From positions 6,304,476 through 6,368,475 of the forward strand of contig CAJINV010000002.1 in the NCBI GenBank assembly GCA_905178155.1: a DNA stretch of 64,000 bases, read 5' to 3'. This stretch comes from Amoebophrya sp. A120 (Eukaryota; Sar; Dinophyceae; Syndiniales; Amoebophryaceae). Position 1 is the first letter of the stretch. Every line of letters starts with the position of its first letter. Shown here one piece after another: positions 50,245 through 60,843 of this stretch. Below the pieces are notes generated by a model. It did not search any database, had not been told where the DNA came from, and saw only the letters and a list, made by a program, of their open reading frames with translations. Made by a program: the position numbers and the translations under genes.

Positions 50245-53200
50245 ATGTTGTTGGTCCCGTCTCGTACCTCCCATGGGTCCCCTTTCCGGGTGGTACTTGG
50301 AGCTCGGGCGGCAGTGCTGTACTACTTTTCATCAACCACACAACATCAACTGGCCCAGGCGGTGTCGTCCGCCTTGCGCGCAAATACGCGAGTCCGGCGG
50401 GACAAAAGAAGCGGGCAAAAGGCGAAGAAAGCCGAGAAGGAGAAGAAGAAAAGAAAGCAGGCATCTCAAACTAGTACCGGAGCAGCGGAAGAATCAAACA
50501 TAAGCCCTTCTTCTTCTTCCTTCTCACAAGCGGGAACAGCAACAGAAGTTTCGAACCCACGATCTGTGCCGGCCTGCTGCACGTACAGCAACGACAATAC
50601 GGACGCGCGGGTCGCCCGCCCGGACCCGTTCGGGAGGGTTGAAGCGGTTCCGCCCATGCTGCGAAGTAGTGATTCCAATGCCAGCAGCACCCTGGGCGGA
50701 GGTGCTGCGGACGGCGCAGCGCTCGAGCCAGTACGACCGGGGTTCGTCCGGCTAGATCCCGAGGGCGGCGCCGGAAGCGGGACAAGCGGAGGACTTCCAA
50801 GCACCGGGCTTACCCAAAATGGTATGACCTTTTCCACTCGTGCGACCACTACGGCTACCCGAGTTCTTCGCGATCAAGTGCACCGCTTCGACGCCTTCCG
50901 CGACCAGCGCCTGTCCCCGTTGTCCCCCAAGTTCCACCCCGCGGGCGAGTCCAAGGTCGTGACAAGCGACACGAACCCCAAGGTGTTTGACTTGGTGCCG
51001 AACCAGCTGCGCGTCTCCTTCCTGTCCCCGGAATTGCTCCGCGTGCAGTACGACAACAGCAAAGACGGGTCCAGCTTTCACGACTGGAAAACGCACGCCA
51101 TCGTGAATCGGGATTTTTCGGACTTTTTCGAGGAAGACGTGGATTCGCAAAACTGGAAGCTCACCGTCGTGGAACGGCCCGGAGGTGAAAATGCGGTGGT
51201 TGGCGTCGCGGTGGTGGGCGGCGCTGCAGCTGCTACGGGGCTGTGGAAGCTGGAGTCGAAAAAAGTCCGGTTCCATTACGACGCGTCTTTGTTCAAAGAC
51301 GGGGACTGGACCAGCGGGCTGATCGCGTTCGAGCGTTTGGACCGGGACGTTTCCGATCCGAAAATCGACCTCGACCGCCCCTTCGATGGGTCGCTGTTTG
51401 GCACGACCAAGTCGGCGGAAAATTTCCCGATGGAGGGCGGGAAGAGGTACGCGCACCGCATGTTTCTCGACTGCCAGCGGGAGAAGGACATCTTGACCCG
51501 CGAGGGCCGGGAGGACGTGTTCGGTTGCGGCCAGGGCAACGGCCCGGGGTGCGAACCCATTCGCTCCATGCACTGCGTGTACGGCGTGCTGAATCGGCGG
51601 CACGGGATTGCGTTGCTGGACGACAGCGAGATGCCCATTTACAACGACGCACAAAACTGGAATCAGCACGCGTCACCGCCCGGCGATAACTTTTCCTCCG
51701 TACTCTTGAACGAGTACGCGCCGAACCAGTTTTCCAGCCTGCCCGGGAACAAGGACCTGTACTTCTTCGCGTTTGGCAAAGGAAAGCAGCTGATTGATAG
51801 CCAGACTGGGACGAGGAATGCTTTGTACAAATCCACCTACGAGAAGTCTCTCGCCGCGTTCCGCCATTTAACCGGGCCGCAACCGCTGGGGCCGCGCTAC
51901 ACCTTCGGGTACTGGCTGAGCTACTGGAAGTGGTGCACGATGCGGGACTACAAGGTGAAGGGGGGCGTGACGCGGCGGGATCCGCACAAGATCCCTTTCA
52001 ACGTGGAGGCTTTTGACAACGTGTTAGAAAACATGTTTAACACGCTGGGCATCCCGATTGACGTGTACGTGTTGGACATGCAGTGGATCGCGATCGATTG
52101 GAGTATCACCAGTCAGCGCGACAAGGGCGGCAGAGACGTCGGCATGACCACCACGCCCTCCTGGGGCGCGTTCAAGTACGACCGGCAGATGGGCGACCTG
52201 CCGGCGTGGCACCGCAAGTGGACGGACAACGATCTCGGCGGACTGCAGATCTCCTACAACATCCACCCCCACGTGGGCGTGATGGCGGCGGGGATCGAAC
52301 CCAAGGCGCAGTGGCACGAGGAAGCCGCGTACCTGCAAATCACGAGCAAGATCTGCCCCGACCGGCAGGACAAGGGCGGCTGCATGTGGGGGGAGTACGC
52401 GGAAAACGCGGAAATGTTGAACCTGATGGACGACGTGGCCATGCCGATCAAGAACCACTTCGTCGCCTGGTGGGACTTCCAGGCGGGCGATTATGAGGCG
52501 GTGAACCAGTACCCAGAAAAGTGCCGGAAGCAGGTCGACCGCTTGGGAAATTCGAAGCAAACTGTCTATCCCTGCGGGGAGTACGGCACGAAGAACTGGC
52601 ACCCGCTGCAGGCGATCAACCGCGTGACGTACGACGGGGCGATTCGGCGCCAGGAGTTCCGGCGCGGACTGCAGATGTCGCGGTTTTCCGGCTATGGGTC
52701 GCACCGCTACCCGATGGGGTTCGCGGGCGACCAGGCGAAGACCTGGGAGGCGCTGTCCTGGGCGCCCTACTGGACGGTGACGGCCAGCAACGCGGGCTAC
52801 GGCTACTGGAGCCACGACCTGATCTGCTGCGACTGGGGGGACCCGGACCGCTACCAGAGCTGGGAGAAGTACATGCGGTGGCTGCAGTTCGGCGCGCTGA
52901 CGCCCAACATGCGCACCCACGACAAGGGTGCGGGGGACCTGCAGGGTGTGGACATGGGCGCCCACATGCTCTTCTGGGACTACCCGGCGGTCTTGCTGCA
53001 GGCGAGCAAGCAGCTGGTGCTGTGGCGGTCCATGCTGATCCCGTACCTGTACCACGCCGCGTACCTCTGTTCCTACACCGGAATCAGCCTGATGCGACCG
53101 CTTTATTACAACTGGCCCGAATTGGAGGAGGCCTACGGCCCGGAGATGGTGCGGGAGGAGTGGGAAAGCCGCAACCCCTTCGCGTACATGCTGGGCGACG

Positions 53201-54354
53201 CGCTGCTCGTGAACCCGATCACGAAATCGTCGGGCGCGAACGTCGGCGACGACTGGGACATCGACCGGAGTTTGGGGTATTCCCACGTGCGGATCCGAAA
53301 GTCGCAGTACTGGAACAACGTGATCGACCTCTGGCCGACCTGGCTGCCGCCGCTGCCGGACGGCGTCGCGTGGTACGACTTGACGAACGGGGCTTTTTTG
53401 GAGAAGACGCTGACGAACGAAGAGGGTTATAGGATTTTGAACCAGAACATCTTCACGATCGACGACTTTCCGCTGTACCAGCGGTCGGACATGCTGATCC
53501 CGTTGCAAATCCGCCAGTTCACGATTGGCGGCGCGACGCGGGAGAAGTACATGAAGGAATTGATTTTCCAAGCGATCGCGCCCTCGTACTCGCAGGCGGC
53601 CATGCTGGAGGAGGATGATTCGACATCATCTACTTCCGGAGATCTCGCGCTCGAGCAGCGCGGAACGGTGTTGGACGACGCGTACGGCATGAATCCGAAC
53701 TACGCGGACGAGCAGTTTTTGGAAATTTCCTGCGTGCTGCGGTGGGTTTCCCGGCTCGAACTGCGGGTGTATTTGATGGAGAACTACGCGGGAAAGATCG
53801 AGGATGATTTACAAACAAAATCGGGCCTGGTTCCCTTCGACCAGCGGAAGTTTTCGCTGTTTCTGCACAATTTTGCGGGCACAATCTCCTCCGCGGAGGT
53901 GGTTACCAGTGGGGGCACGACCACGACCGCGATTGCTTTACAATCGTCCTACAGCCGCCCGCGGGACACGGACACGACCACCAGCGCAGACGTGGGCAAC
54001 GACGTGCAGAAGTACGGGTTGCGGACGATCACCGCGTGTGTCTTGTCCTGCACGAGGATCACGGGTCTTCCGTTAATGCGGAGCGACGGCGACTACGTGA
54101 AGATTCAGTTGCAGGAAACGATCCCCTCGTCCCTGATCCAGGGCCTGCGGGGCGCGGATCGAAAGATCGGGCGGGCGGAGGGGAAGAGGGAGTTTCTGGA
54201 CGAAGACAGTGTGGAGTGGAGCGAGACCGACATCGCTGCGTTTTGGTCCACAGTGAATGCGGGGAGGTTGATGAACACCGACGGATTGGATGATGGCCAG
54301 AAAAAACGCCTATCGAACTTGTACGATTCCGCGCAGCAGATGCGGAACTTGTGA
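50245..54354 (+). CDS. GH31-family alpha-glycosidase, intronless
   Basis: This frame of 1369 codons is read from the ATG at 50245; the GTG at 50215 is less likely. The GH31 (beta/alpha)8 domain is clear: YTFGYWLSYWKW, VYVLDMQWIAIDW, GLQISYNIHPHVG, then FVAWWDFQAGDY. The last places the presumed nucleophile at Asp744, as in the LDWQQG type of GH31 enzymes. Then come SRFSGYGSHRYPMGFAGD and NAGYGYWSHD (presumed acid/base Asp858) and RWLQFGALTPNMRTHDKG. The N-terminus (LLVPSRTSHGSPFRVVLG) may be a targeting sequence, followed by a Lys/Arg-rich and Ser-rich linker of about 150 aa. The substrate cannot be read from sequence; alpha-glucans are usual. The intronless 4.1 kb contrasts with the introner-rich minus-strand genes. 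Confidence 0.9.
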   Translation: MLLVPSRTSHGSPFRVVLGARAAVLYYFSSTTQHQLAQAVSSALRANTRVRRDKRSGQKAKKAEKEKKKRKQASQTSTGAAEESNISPSSSSFSQAGTATEVSNPRSVPACCTYSNDNTDARVARPDPFGRVEAVPPMLRSSDSNASSTLGGGAADGAALEPVRPGFVRLDPEGGAGSGTSGGLPSTGLTQNGMTFSTRATTTATRVLRDQVHRFDAFRDQRLSPLSPKFHPAGESKVVTSDTNPKVFDLVPNQLRVSFLSPELLRVQYDNSKDGSSFHDWKTHAIVNRDFSDFFEEDVDSQNWKLTVVERPGGENAVVGVAVVGGAAAATGLWKLESKKVRFHYDASLFKDGDWTSGLIAFERLDRDVSDPKIDLDRPFDGSLFGTTKSAENFPMEGGKRYAHRMFLDCQREKDILTREGREDVFGCGQGNGPGCEPIRSMHCVYGVLNRRHGIALLDDSEMPIYNDAQNWNQHASPPGDNFSSVLLNEYAPNQFSSLPGNKDLYFFAFGKGKQLIDSQTGTRNALYKSTYEKSLAAFRHLTGPQPLGPRYTFGYWLSYWKWCTMRDYKVKGGVTRRDPHKIPFNVEAFDNVLENMFNTLGIPIDVYVLDMQWIAIDWSITSQRDKGGRDVGMTTTPSWGAFKYDRQMGDLPAWHRKWTDNDLGGLQISYNIHPHVGVMAAGIEPKAQWHEEAAYLQITSKICPDRQDKGGCMWGEYAENAEMLNLMDDVAMPIKNHFVAWWDFQAGDYEAVNQYPEKCRKQVDRLGNSKQTVYPCGEYGTKNWHPLQAINRVTYDGAIRRQEFRRGLQMSRFSGYGSHRYPMGFAGDQAKTWEALSWAPYWTVTASNAGYGYWSHDLICCDWGDPDRYQSWEKYMRWLQFGALTPNMRTHDKGAGDLQGVDMGAHMLFWDYPAVLLQASKQLVLWRSMLIPYLYHAAYLCSYTGISLMRPLYYNWPELEEAYGPEMVREEWESRNPFAYMLGDALLVNPITKSSGANVGDDWDIDRSLGYSHVRIRKSQYWNNVIDLWPTWLPPLPDGVAWYDLTNGAFLEKTLTNEEGYRILNQNIFTIDDFPLYQRSDMLIPLQIRQFTIGGATREKYMKELIFQAIAPSYSQAAMLEEDDSTSSTSGDLALEQRGTVLDDAYGMNPNYADEQFLEISCVLRWVSRLELRVYLMENYAGKIEDDLQTKSGLVPFDQRKFSLFLHNFAGTISSAEVVTSGGTTTTAIALQSSYSRPRDTDTTTSADVGNDVQKYGLRTITACVLSCTRITGLPLMRSDGDYVKIQLQETIPSSLIQGLRGADRKIGRAEGKREFLDEDSVEWSETDIAAFWSTVNAGRLMNTDGLDDGQKKRLSNLYDSAQQMRNL

Positions 54355-55226
54355 GGAGATAGTATTTTGAGAAGTTTATGAACGAAGATGAATGATGTCA
54401 GCTCTCAGGAGGGGTTTTCTCTGCTGAGCTTATCGTGCTTTATCTTTGCTACATTTTTTTTTGGCCACATTTACATACAATGCATGACGAATGTAAGATT
54501 TAGATTTTGGCATGAAGTCCTTTTGACAAACTGTTCCGAATAAGAAGTGTCGCTGTCGCTAGTAAGTAGAAAGACGACCCTATCATATCAGTATCATGTA
54601 AGATTCAGACGCAGACCTGAAACCCAATGGAACCTTTCGGAGAAAGTTTCAGCCTACCCCTCTATTCCTATCCAGACATAGCACTTTTTTGCTCAAGTGA
54701 AGTGAATGAAACCGTAACCCACTGTACTCCATTGTTTCCCAGATACTCGTACGCAATACAACCGGGAAGAGACTGGAATACTTCGACAGGCGGAGTCTGT
54801 CTCCACCAAGATCCGTGTTTTTCGAGTTGCAAGGATCGAGAAAAGTCATTAGGAGAAGGAAGGAAAGAACTCAATACAGTAATCCAAGATCTGGATCGAA
54901 GAATAAAAAAAACGAAAATGAAGATCTCGCACCTAAAAGCACCACGATCAATAGCGATCAGCCTCCTGAAAGTGAATCTAAAGCTGCCTCCGCAGCGTGA
55001 TCTTCTTTCGTGTGCTGTGGCTGCCGTGAGTTTGGTTTTATTATGCGACCAATACAAAACATCGCAGTGATTTTCGTTTTTCCACCGCAGTGAGACCTCC
55101 TACGTTGTGAGATTCTGAATTCTGGGTTTACTATTTCTAGTTTAGCTCCTCACCTAAAGCTAAAGCTAAAGTGGCCTCCTCAAGTTTGTGATTGTGTTGC
55201 CACAGCACTAGCCAAAAAGGAGCAAA
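54355..55226. other. Gap of 870 bp with one unsupported 147-codon frame
   Basis: A complete ATG frame at 54627-55070 encodes a mixed-composition peptide with no domain, signal or family match. I leave it uncalled. Nothing else was seen. Confidence 0.3.
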
Positions 55227-55958
55227 ATGGACGGTTGGGTTTCCTCCTGGAGCACAGAGCCGCTTTCCGGTGTCGACATTTCCGCTACTCCCGCTGCGCA
55301 AAACAAAACCAAAACCGTAACAACACCCGGCGCGACAAAAAGTCTTGTGAAAAAAACAAACACCACTCCAAGCACGGAAACGAAAGCAGCAGCGGATACT
55401 AGTACCGCGGTGCAAAAGAACAAAGGGAGAAAGAGTGTAGGAGCCTCGTCGAAAAAAGGTAAAAGGACAGTTTCGTGGGTGGATGACGAAGACGGCAGTT
55501 CGGATTCTGAAGACGGCTCGGATTCCATGTCCGACTGGTCGGGGATGTCGGATGAGAGTCTGGACGAAGGCTTCGCATTCAAAGACGCAGCGGTGAACGA
55601 GGAGTTTCTGCGGGGAGATGTTGGCGGTGAGGAACAGAACGTTGTTCGTGCCGCTGCTACCAGACCAGCTTCTTCAAGCACGACGACAAGAACTTCGTCA
55701 AACTCAGGCGCCAGTAGTGTCGCAAGTACTGCACATGGCGGAAAGAAGCAAAAGGCAATGAAAGTTATGAAGAAGAAGCTCGAGGCGGGGAAGAAGCAGA
55801 AGGAGAAATTAACAACGGCTAAAGAACCAGCAGGAAGCGAGGCGACTCCCGCCCAAAAAACGACAGTCAGCGACTCGAACAGTACGAAGGCTGGTGAACT
55901 GCCGGCGATGAAAAAAAAGAAGAAAATCGTGAAAAAGAAGGCCGGTGTGAAAAAGTAA
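55227..55958 (+). CDS. Acidic/Lys-rich low-complexity protein, 243 aa
   Basis: This is a complete ATG-to-stop frame. The start context agcaaaATGG is favourable. An N-terminal Thr/Ala-rich third is followed by an acidic Ser/Asp stretch (DDEDGSSDSEDGSDSMSDWS, about 90-110) and the motif SDESLDEGFAFKDAAVNEEF. The C-terminus is strongly basic (KKLEAGKKQKEKL, KKKKKIVKKKAG), suggesting a nuclear or nucleolar location. Composition resembles ribosome-biogenesis accessory proteins, but no family is recognised. Confidence 0.68.
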   Translation: MDGWVSSWSTEPLSGVDISATPAAQNKTKTVTTPGATKSLVKKTNTTPSTETKAAADTSTAVQKNKGRKSVGASSKKGKRTVSWVDDEDGSSDSEDGSDSMSDWSGMSDESLDEGFAFKDAAVNEEFLRGDVGGEEQNVVRAAATRPASSSTTTRTSSNSGASSVASTAHGGKKQKAMKVMKKKLEAGKKQKEKLTTAKEPAGSEATPAQKTTVSDSNSTKAGELPAMKKKKKIVKKKAGVKK

Positions 55959-56470
55959 AATTTGCACTGATGCAGCTGCGCGTAGTACGAAATTTCATTC
56001 TTGGAATGGAGAAATTATGTTGAGTCATAGTAAGAAAGATAATTGCAAACGAAACTATGTTGAGTCACAGAACTAAGTTTGTGCAAGAACATCTGCGCTC
56101 AACCTTGCAACTGTGCAAATCAGAACCACTTGTGATCGCTGCGAAGGCGTTGCTGATGTTCCATTTTCCTGGCTTCGATGACTTGGCTCTTCGCAAAAGT
56201 TTCGAGAAAGTAATTTTGTGCTTCTTCGCTTGACTAGTCGTAATAAATTTGTTCCTAGACTTCTTGTTGTCGTTCTGGACGCGCAATTCTTGAACTTGAT
56301 GTGTTTTAGTGTCACTTGCTGTGCAGAATGACGAATTTTTTAGGACACTCAAAGAACTCTTGAATTAGTCCCATTGCCTCAGCAACTCGAACCAATGAAA
56401 GCTTTTCGTCTTTAATACTGAAAAAAATATTTTCTGCACCTCAGCCCGGTGTTCCTCGAAGACCACAAAA
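55959..56470. other. Gap of 510 bp, nothing recognised
   Basis: Short intergenic spacer between two plus-strand genes. It must contain the 3' end of one and the promoter of the other. Confidence 0.4.
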
Positions 56471-57895
56471 ATGAACCAACCAAGGCGCCACTTCGTCGTC
56501 GCCGCAGGAGGGCAGCAGCAGGCCCCCGGACCGGCCGCAGTCGCGCCTGGTAAGTGGGACCATAACCGATGGCTGGACCGTTTTGCCGCCGGGCAAAGTG
56601 ACTGGAATACGCAGAAGAAATCGCGCGAAAAGGTGGCGCAGCACAACTACAGTTACTTCGTACAGGGGTTGCGCTTGCCGATACCAACCACCATCCGGAT
56701 AAATTGGAACGATGCGGCCTATCAGCAGCGAATACAAGACTTTCTGAAAACGGTAAACGCCTCGTCTTCGTCAAGAACGACGCAGCGCGCATCTGGTGTT
56801 GCCGATTCCTTCCAGCCTCGTAGCTCCAACAAAATTTCCTTCATGGTTGCCACCACGGACGTCGCAGCGCAGTACTTTACCAAACAGCAACACAAAAGGG
56901 TGGTCGCCCTCAACTACGCCAACGGCTTCCACCCGGGCGGCGGCTACGTCCGGGGGTCGCGCGCGCAGGAAGAAGACCTGTGCCGGCAGTTCCCGACCTA
57001 TTTTTCTTCCCTAAACCGCGCTTATACAGGGAGGCAACAGGACCACCGTGACTCCCTGTACCCCTTCGGACCGGGCACCGCGAAGTTTGCAAACCCGATG
57101 CAGAAAAAGGCGGCGACGGGTACGGACCAGTACGCGGATATTCTTTTCACGGACAACGTTCCCTGTCTGCGGGCGGGGGAGAGCGAAGGGTACCGGGTTT
57201 ATGCGGACGAGGAAAAATTTTCCTGTGCGTTCGTCGCTGCGGCCGCACCGAATCTGCGGCAAGGGGAACTGTTCGACGAGCTTCTGCTGAAGCACGCGAT
57301 GACAAATATCATCTGCGGGCCGCAGCTTTTCTTCACAAATAACGGCAGTGGCGTGAGTGCCAAAACCACGACCCAAGACGGAGGACCACTAATCGCGAGC
57401 CAAGTTTTACTACCCGGCCAGCAGCAGCAGGACCACCACCAGCACCCAAACGGCAGGTCTGCAGGAAGTGTGTCTAGTACCGGTGGTGGAGGTATGATAA
57501 GTCCCGGAAATTATGTGATTGACACTTCCGGCGTGCAGGTTGTCGCCCCACCTCTGCAGGAAATGAGTCACGGCAAGAGGCCGTCCCAGCCGACGTCCAG
57601 AGCCTCCAGCAAAGGGAACGCCGCAAACCCACCGGCCCCCTACGACGTGTTAATTCTGGGCGCTTGGGGCTGTGGGGCGTTCGGGTGTGACGCACAGCAG
57701 ATGGTGTCGCTGTTTGCGCAGGTGATTCTGGAGCTAAATTTGGACAAGTTGTACGAGGAAATCTGTTTTGCGGTGCCGGATTTCCCGAACAACAGCCGGG
57801 AACAGGGCGCGGTGGTGGAGAAGAATCACGTCGTGTGTCAGAAAGTGTTGAAGAAAATGTTCGGGGAAAGATTGGAAAGTTACATACAGGTGTGA
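56471..57895 (+). CDS. Bacterial-type poly(ADP-ribose) glycohydrolase (TIGR02452-like)
   Basis: A single exon of 474 aa. The signature of the microbial PARG/macrodomain family is present. The chain VVALNYANGFHPGGG runs into YVRGSRAQEEDLCR, with Gly156-158 and the catalytic Glu pair 167-168 (GGG-x7-QEE). The second conserved block is DVLILGAWGCGAFGCDAQQM near the C-terminus. The enzyme removes ADP-ribose polymers from proteins. Between the blocks (about 290-385) lies a Gln/Ser/Gly-rich insertion that lengthens the protein beyond the family norm. The first ATG is used. The family is common in bacteria and scattered in protists and fungi, so old transfer is possible but not shown. Confidence 0.88.
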   Translation: MNQPRRHFVVAAGGQQQAPGPAAVAPGKWDHNRWLDRFAAGQSDWNTQKKSREKVAQHNYSYFVQGLRLPIPTTIRINWNDAAYQQRIQDFLKTVNASSSSRTTQRASGVADSFQPRSSNKISFMVATTDVAAQYFTKQQHKRVVALNYANGFHPGGGYVRGSRAQEEDLCRQFPTYFSSLNRAYTGRQQDHRDSLYPFGPGTAKFANPMQKKAATGTDQYADILFTDNVPCLRAGESEGYRVYADEEKFSCAFVAAAAPNLRQGELFDELLLKHAMTNIICGPQLFFTNNGSGVSAKTTTQDGGPLIASQVLLPGQQQQDHHQHPNGRSAGSVSSTGGGGMISPGNYVIDTSGVQVVAPPLQEMSHGKRPSQPTSRASSKGNAANPPAPYDVLILGAWGCGAFGCDAQQMVSLFAQVILELNLDKLYEEICFAVPDFPNNSREQGAVVEKNHVVCQKVLKKMFGERLESYIQV

Positions 57896-58500
57896 TAAGA
57901 TGTCATGCTGAAAGATGCAGTTTTTGTGATAAATGATACCTAGATCATGTAGATCGATACCGTGACATGGCGACGAAGCGAGCTCCGAATTCGAGACAGG
58001 AAGTTCACCGCACAACCGCGCAAGAATTTGTTCTGAGAGTGTAGATGCGCAGAATTGCCGCATTTTGCGCGCACGAGGATTATTTGATCTTCAATGCCGA
58101 TAAGATCTTCCAGTTGATCGTGGCTGCTTAGTAGTTTCTTAAGTGCTACGAAATGGAAGTGTTTTTGCGGAGATTCGGGTCTTTCACAATCCTCTTTGAA
58201 AAACGAGAGCGATCTTCTTTCTGGCACCAGGGATCAGGACCGACTTTTTGGAGTCTTCGTTTATTTCATCAGGTGTGATGAAGCAATTGTACCCCTAGCC
58301 CTACGTTCTCCTGATTTAGGTGGATAACTGGTTTGATGACGTGGTCCTCAACTCGCAGGTCTGACAGAGAAGACCAAACTTCTTTTCTTTTTAGGACCAC
58401 AATACTTCATTGTTTCCAGAATTGAAGTCGAGCGGCAAAATAAAACGCAAAGAGAAAGAAGTGCTGCTTCCTCGCTGGTCTAATCAAACGGGCCGCAAAA
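57896..58500. other. Gap of 600 bp, nothing recognised
   Basis: Intergenic spacer between the PARG-like and U-box genes; only short frames. Confidence 0.4.
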
Positions 58501-60067
58501 ATGGCAGCGCTCGACCCAGTACTCCTGCCGACTCCGGAGGGTTTTCTGTGTCCGATCACACACGAGATAATGCGAGACCCCGTGTGCACGGCCGACGGAC
58601 AAACGTACGAGAGAGAGGCCATCACGCATTGGTTTCAAGTGAACCGCCGTGGCACGTCACCAGTTACCGGCGCAGTCTTGGCAGCCCGATCGCTCACCCC
58701 CAACTACGCACTGCGCCGAGCTATCGAGGCCTATCTCGAATCGCGGCCGGAGTTGGTCCGGAAAAAAATGGAAGAGGTAAACATTGCGGAAGCGGTCAAG
58801 ATCAGGGAGAGTGATTTGGCAGAAGTCGCGCAGAAGAGCGAAGCCCGTGCGGAGTACGTCAAAAAATTGGAGCAGGAGAATGCACGCCTGCGGTCCAGGA
58901 TGGGACTTGAGACGCAGGGGGACGCTGCAACACAAGACGTTATTAGCAGCGGAGTCGGGGAGGAAACCCGGGAAGCAGTGCGCAGATCGCTTTCGTTTTC
59001 GCCGCTCCGGGACACTCATATCACTGAAATGCGCTGTCTTTGTTCGGCGCGTGATCTCCTGCGTTTACTCGCCGAAGGAGAGGACACTATCAGCTTCATT
59101 GCGGTTTCTCTCCACGCCAAAGCGATGGAGGAAGCCTCGGACACTTTCAGTGTGGCCGCTGTCGTGCGTGTATGTGACCATATACGATATTTTGCGGGAC
59201 TAGAGCTCGAGTGCTCGAGCCTCGTGAGCCAATTATTAAACATCTGCAGAGAAAGACTCCGAAAATTTATCTGCGAACAGGTAAAAGCTGTGGTGTCTAG
59301 TTCTCGTGGTGACCTTGTTGTCGTATTGGCGTACTACTCTTATGTACGCTTGATACAATGCAGAAACTGAATACACTAGCACAGAGGTCTGGGCTGCACA
59401 AGCTAGGGGCTTGCATGGACAATATATCGCTAATTTTTTACAGGTGCGCCAACCCGCGAATGCTTCTTTGGAGGGCTTGGAACTCAGCCTCGGCCAGCGT
59501 GCGCTCTTTCTCGTCAACCTGAAACTCATGGGGCAGCTGTTTTTGAGATGCTTCCTTAGCGTTTCTGATATGAAAAGAGTAATTATGGACCTGTTGAGAA
59601 TGCAGTCGAACGTCGGGACGGAGTCGCCTTATTGGATGCCTGAAGGAGTCGCCGTAGCGGAGCAGGAATCGCCATCATCAGCGATAGAGCTCCCCGAAGA
59701 AATTGAGCTTATGGCTGCGTGCGAATTGTTAAAAGACATTGGCTTCACCCTCGAGTATCTGACGCCGTACATGGGCGCGGGGGGGATCCCGAGATGGTTG
59801 CGCCGTACAGATCCTGAGCGTCATTTTTCCATTTTTGGCATTTTTTTTGCCCGGCTGAATCGTCTGCGGAATTGTCAAGGTTCCCGGTACAGTGAGCGTT
59901 GTCTGATTATGATTGACGATTTGCACAAGTTGCGTGCAAACCAATGGCGGAAACTTCCGGTAGTTCGCTCCATGCCCGAACTGGATTCGGAAGACTATGC
60001 TGGTGCGCCACCAGCGAGCACAATGTACGCGAGTACTTTAAATCTCTTAAGAGATCTTACGATGTGA
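58501..60067 (+). CDS. U-box / MIF4G fusion protein, 467 aa
   Basis: Exons 58501-59280 and 59444-60067, joined by a GT-AG intron (gtaaaa ... tttacag) in phase 0. Residues 13-82 form a U-box (GFLCPITHEIMRDPVCTADG, QTYEREAITHWF, SPVTGAVLAARSLTPNYALR), the E2-binding fold of one class of E3 ubiquitin ligases. About 84-140 is a charged coiled coil. About 178-450 resembles an MIF4G domain, the HEAT-repeat scaffold of eIF4G-type proteins. Supporting segments are LLRLLAEGEDTISFIAVSLH, SLVSQLLNICRERLRKF, KLMGQLFLRCFLSVSDMKRV, ELMAACELLKDIGFTLEYL, then RCLIMIDDLHKLRANQW. The intron falls inside the MIF4G part, so the fusion does not depend on the splice between domains: the U-box and the first MIF4G helices share one exon. 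Confidence 0.82.
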
Positions 60068-60843
60068 CCTATTCCACTATTTCCTGAATTAGCGAGCAGC
60101 GCACTGATATAGCCTGCGCTGAAATAGTGTCAATATCAATGGCGGTGCCTTCGCCTCACTGTTGTTTCTCCACTCTCTCGTTAGTTGTCATTCTGAAGAT
60201 GATCGTGAAAGAACCATGTCCAACTCTGCTCCTTTTTTGCCACTCTGCATAATGAAGATGATCGTGAAAAAACCGCTGCGTAGCTCCTTTTTTGCCACTC
60301 TGCATGATGGATTTCTTGCGGCTTCGTTTTTGTTGTCGGGCTCTAAAGCTTGTATTTCTGGTACAAACAAACTGAATTCGAATTCCTGGCGTACTTTCCT
60401 ACATGCGAAGTTTCGTGGTCGTCCTTCCTCTTTTTCCGTAGTGCGTCCGTGAAAGGTTTTCTTCGTTTCCTTTTTCATCGTGCGTTTTTTCTCGTTCTGA
60501 TTAAGCTGCTCGACCCTCGTACAACCCGTGGTGTACTGTGTGTTGGAAAAGGCTCAACAGACCCAGTGATCTTCCAAGTTATGGCGTGCACAGTTCGTTA
60601 AATGAAATTGTCAACAGTTAGAAGCATCGTAAGAACTCGACAAAACAGAAACGATCATCACCTTCACGAGCAAGGCGAACCCGTTTACTTTTGAAGTAGA
60701 AATCCTCGACGTCACGTCAATTCAAACCCGCTTCTCACTCTGGAAAGTTGCAATAAGAAATTCAAAACAATTTTCTCTTGAGTATACGTACTAACAAACT
60801 GAGCGTTAGCTTCTTTCCTTCATTTCCCTGAGTTAAAAAAAAA
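60068..60843. other. Gap of 780 bp with a short tandem duplication
   Basis: At 60188-60245 and 60249-60306 two imperfect copies of about 60 bp (tctgaagatgatcgtgaaa ... ttttgccactctgca) lie in tandem. No gene was recognised. Confidence 0.45.

Noticed and set aside
50215-50247. GTG start for the GH31 gene
   Set aside because: An ATG follows ten codons later with a sensible N-terminus, and non-ATG starts are rare in nuclear genes.
52024-53571. Minus-strand open frame of 515 codons opposite the GH31 gene
   Set aside because: It is exactly antisense to conserved GH31 motifs, is rich in Arg/Val/His as expected of an antisense shadow in GC-rich coding DNA, and shows no domain.
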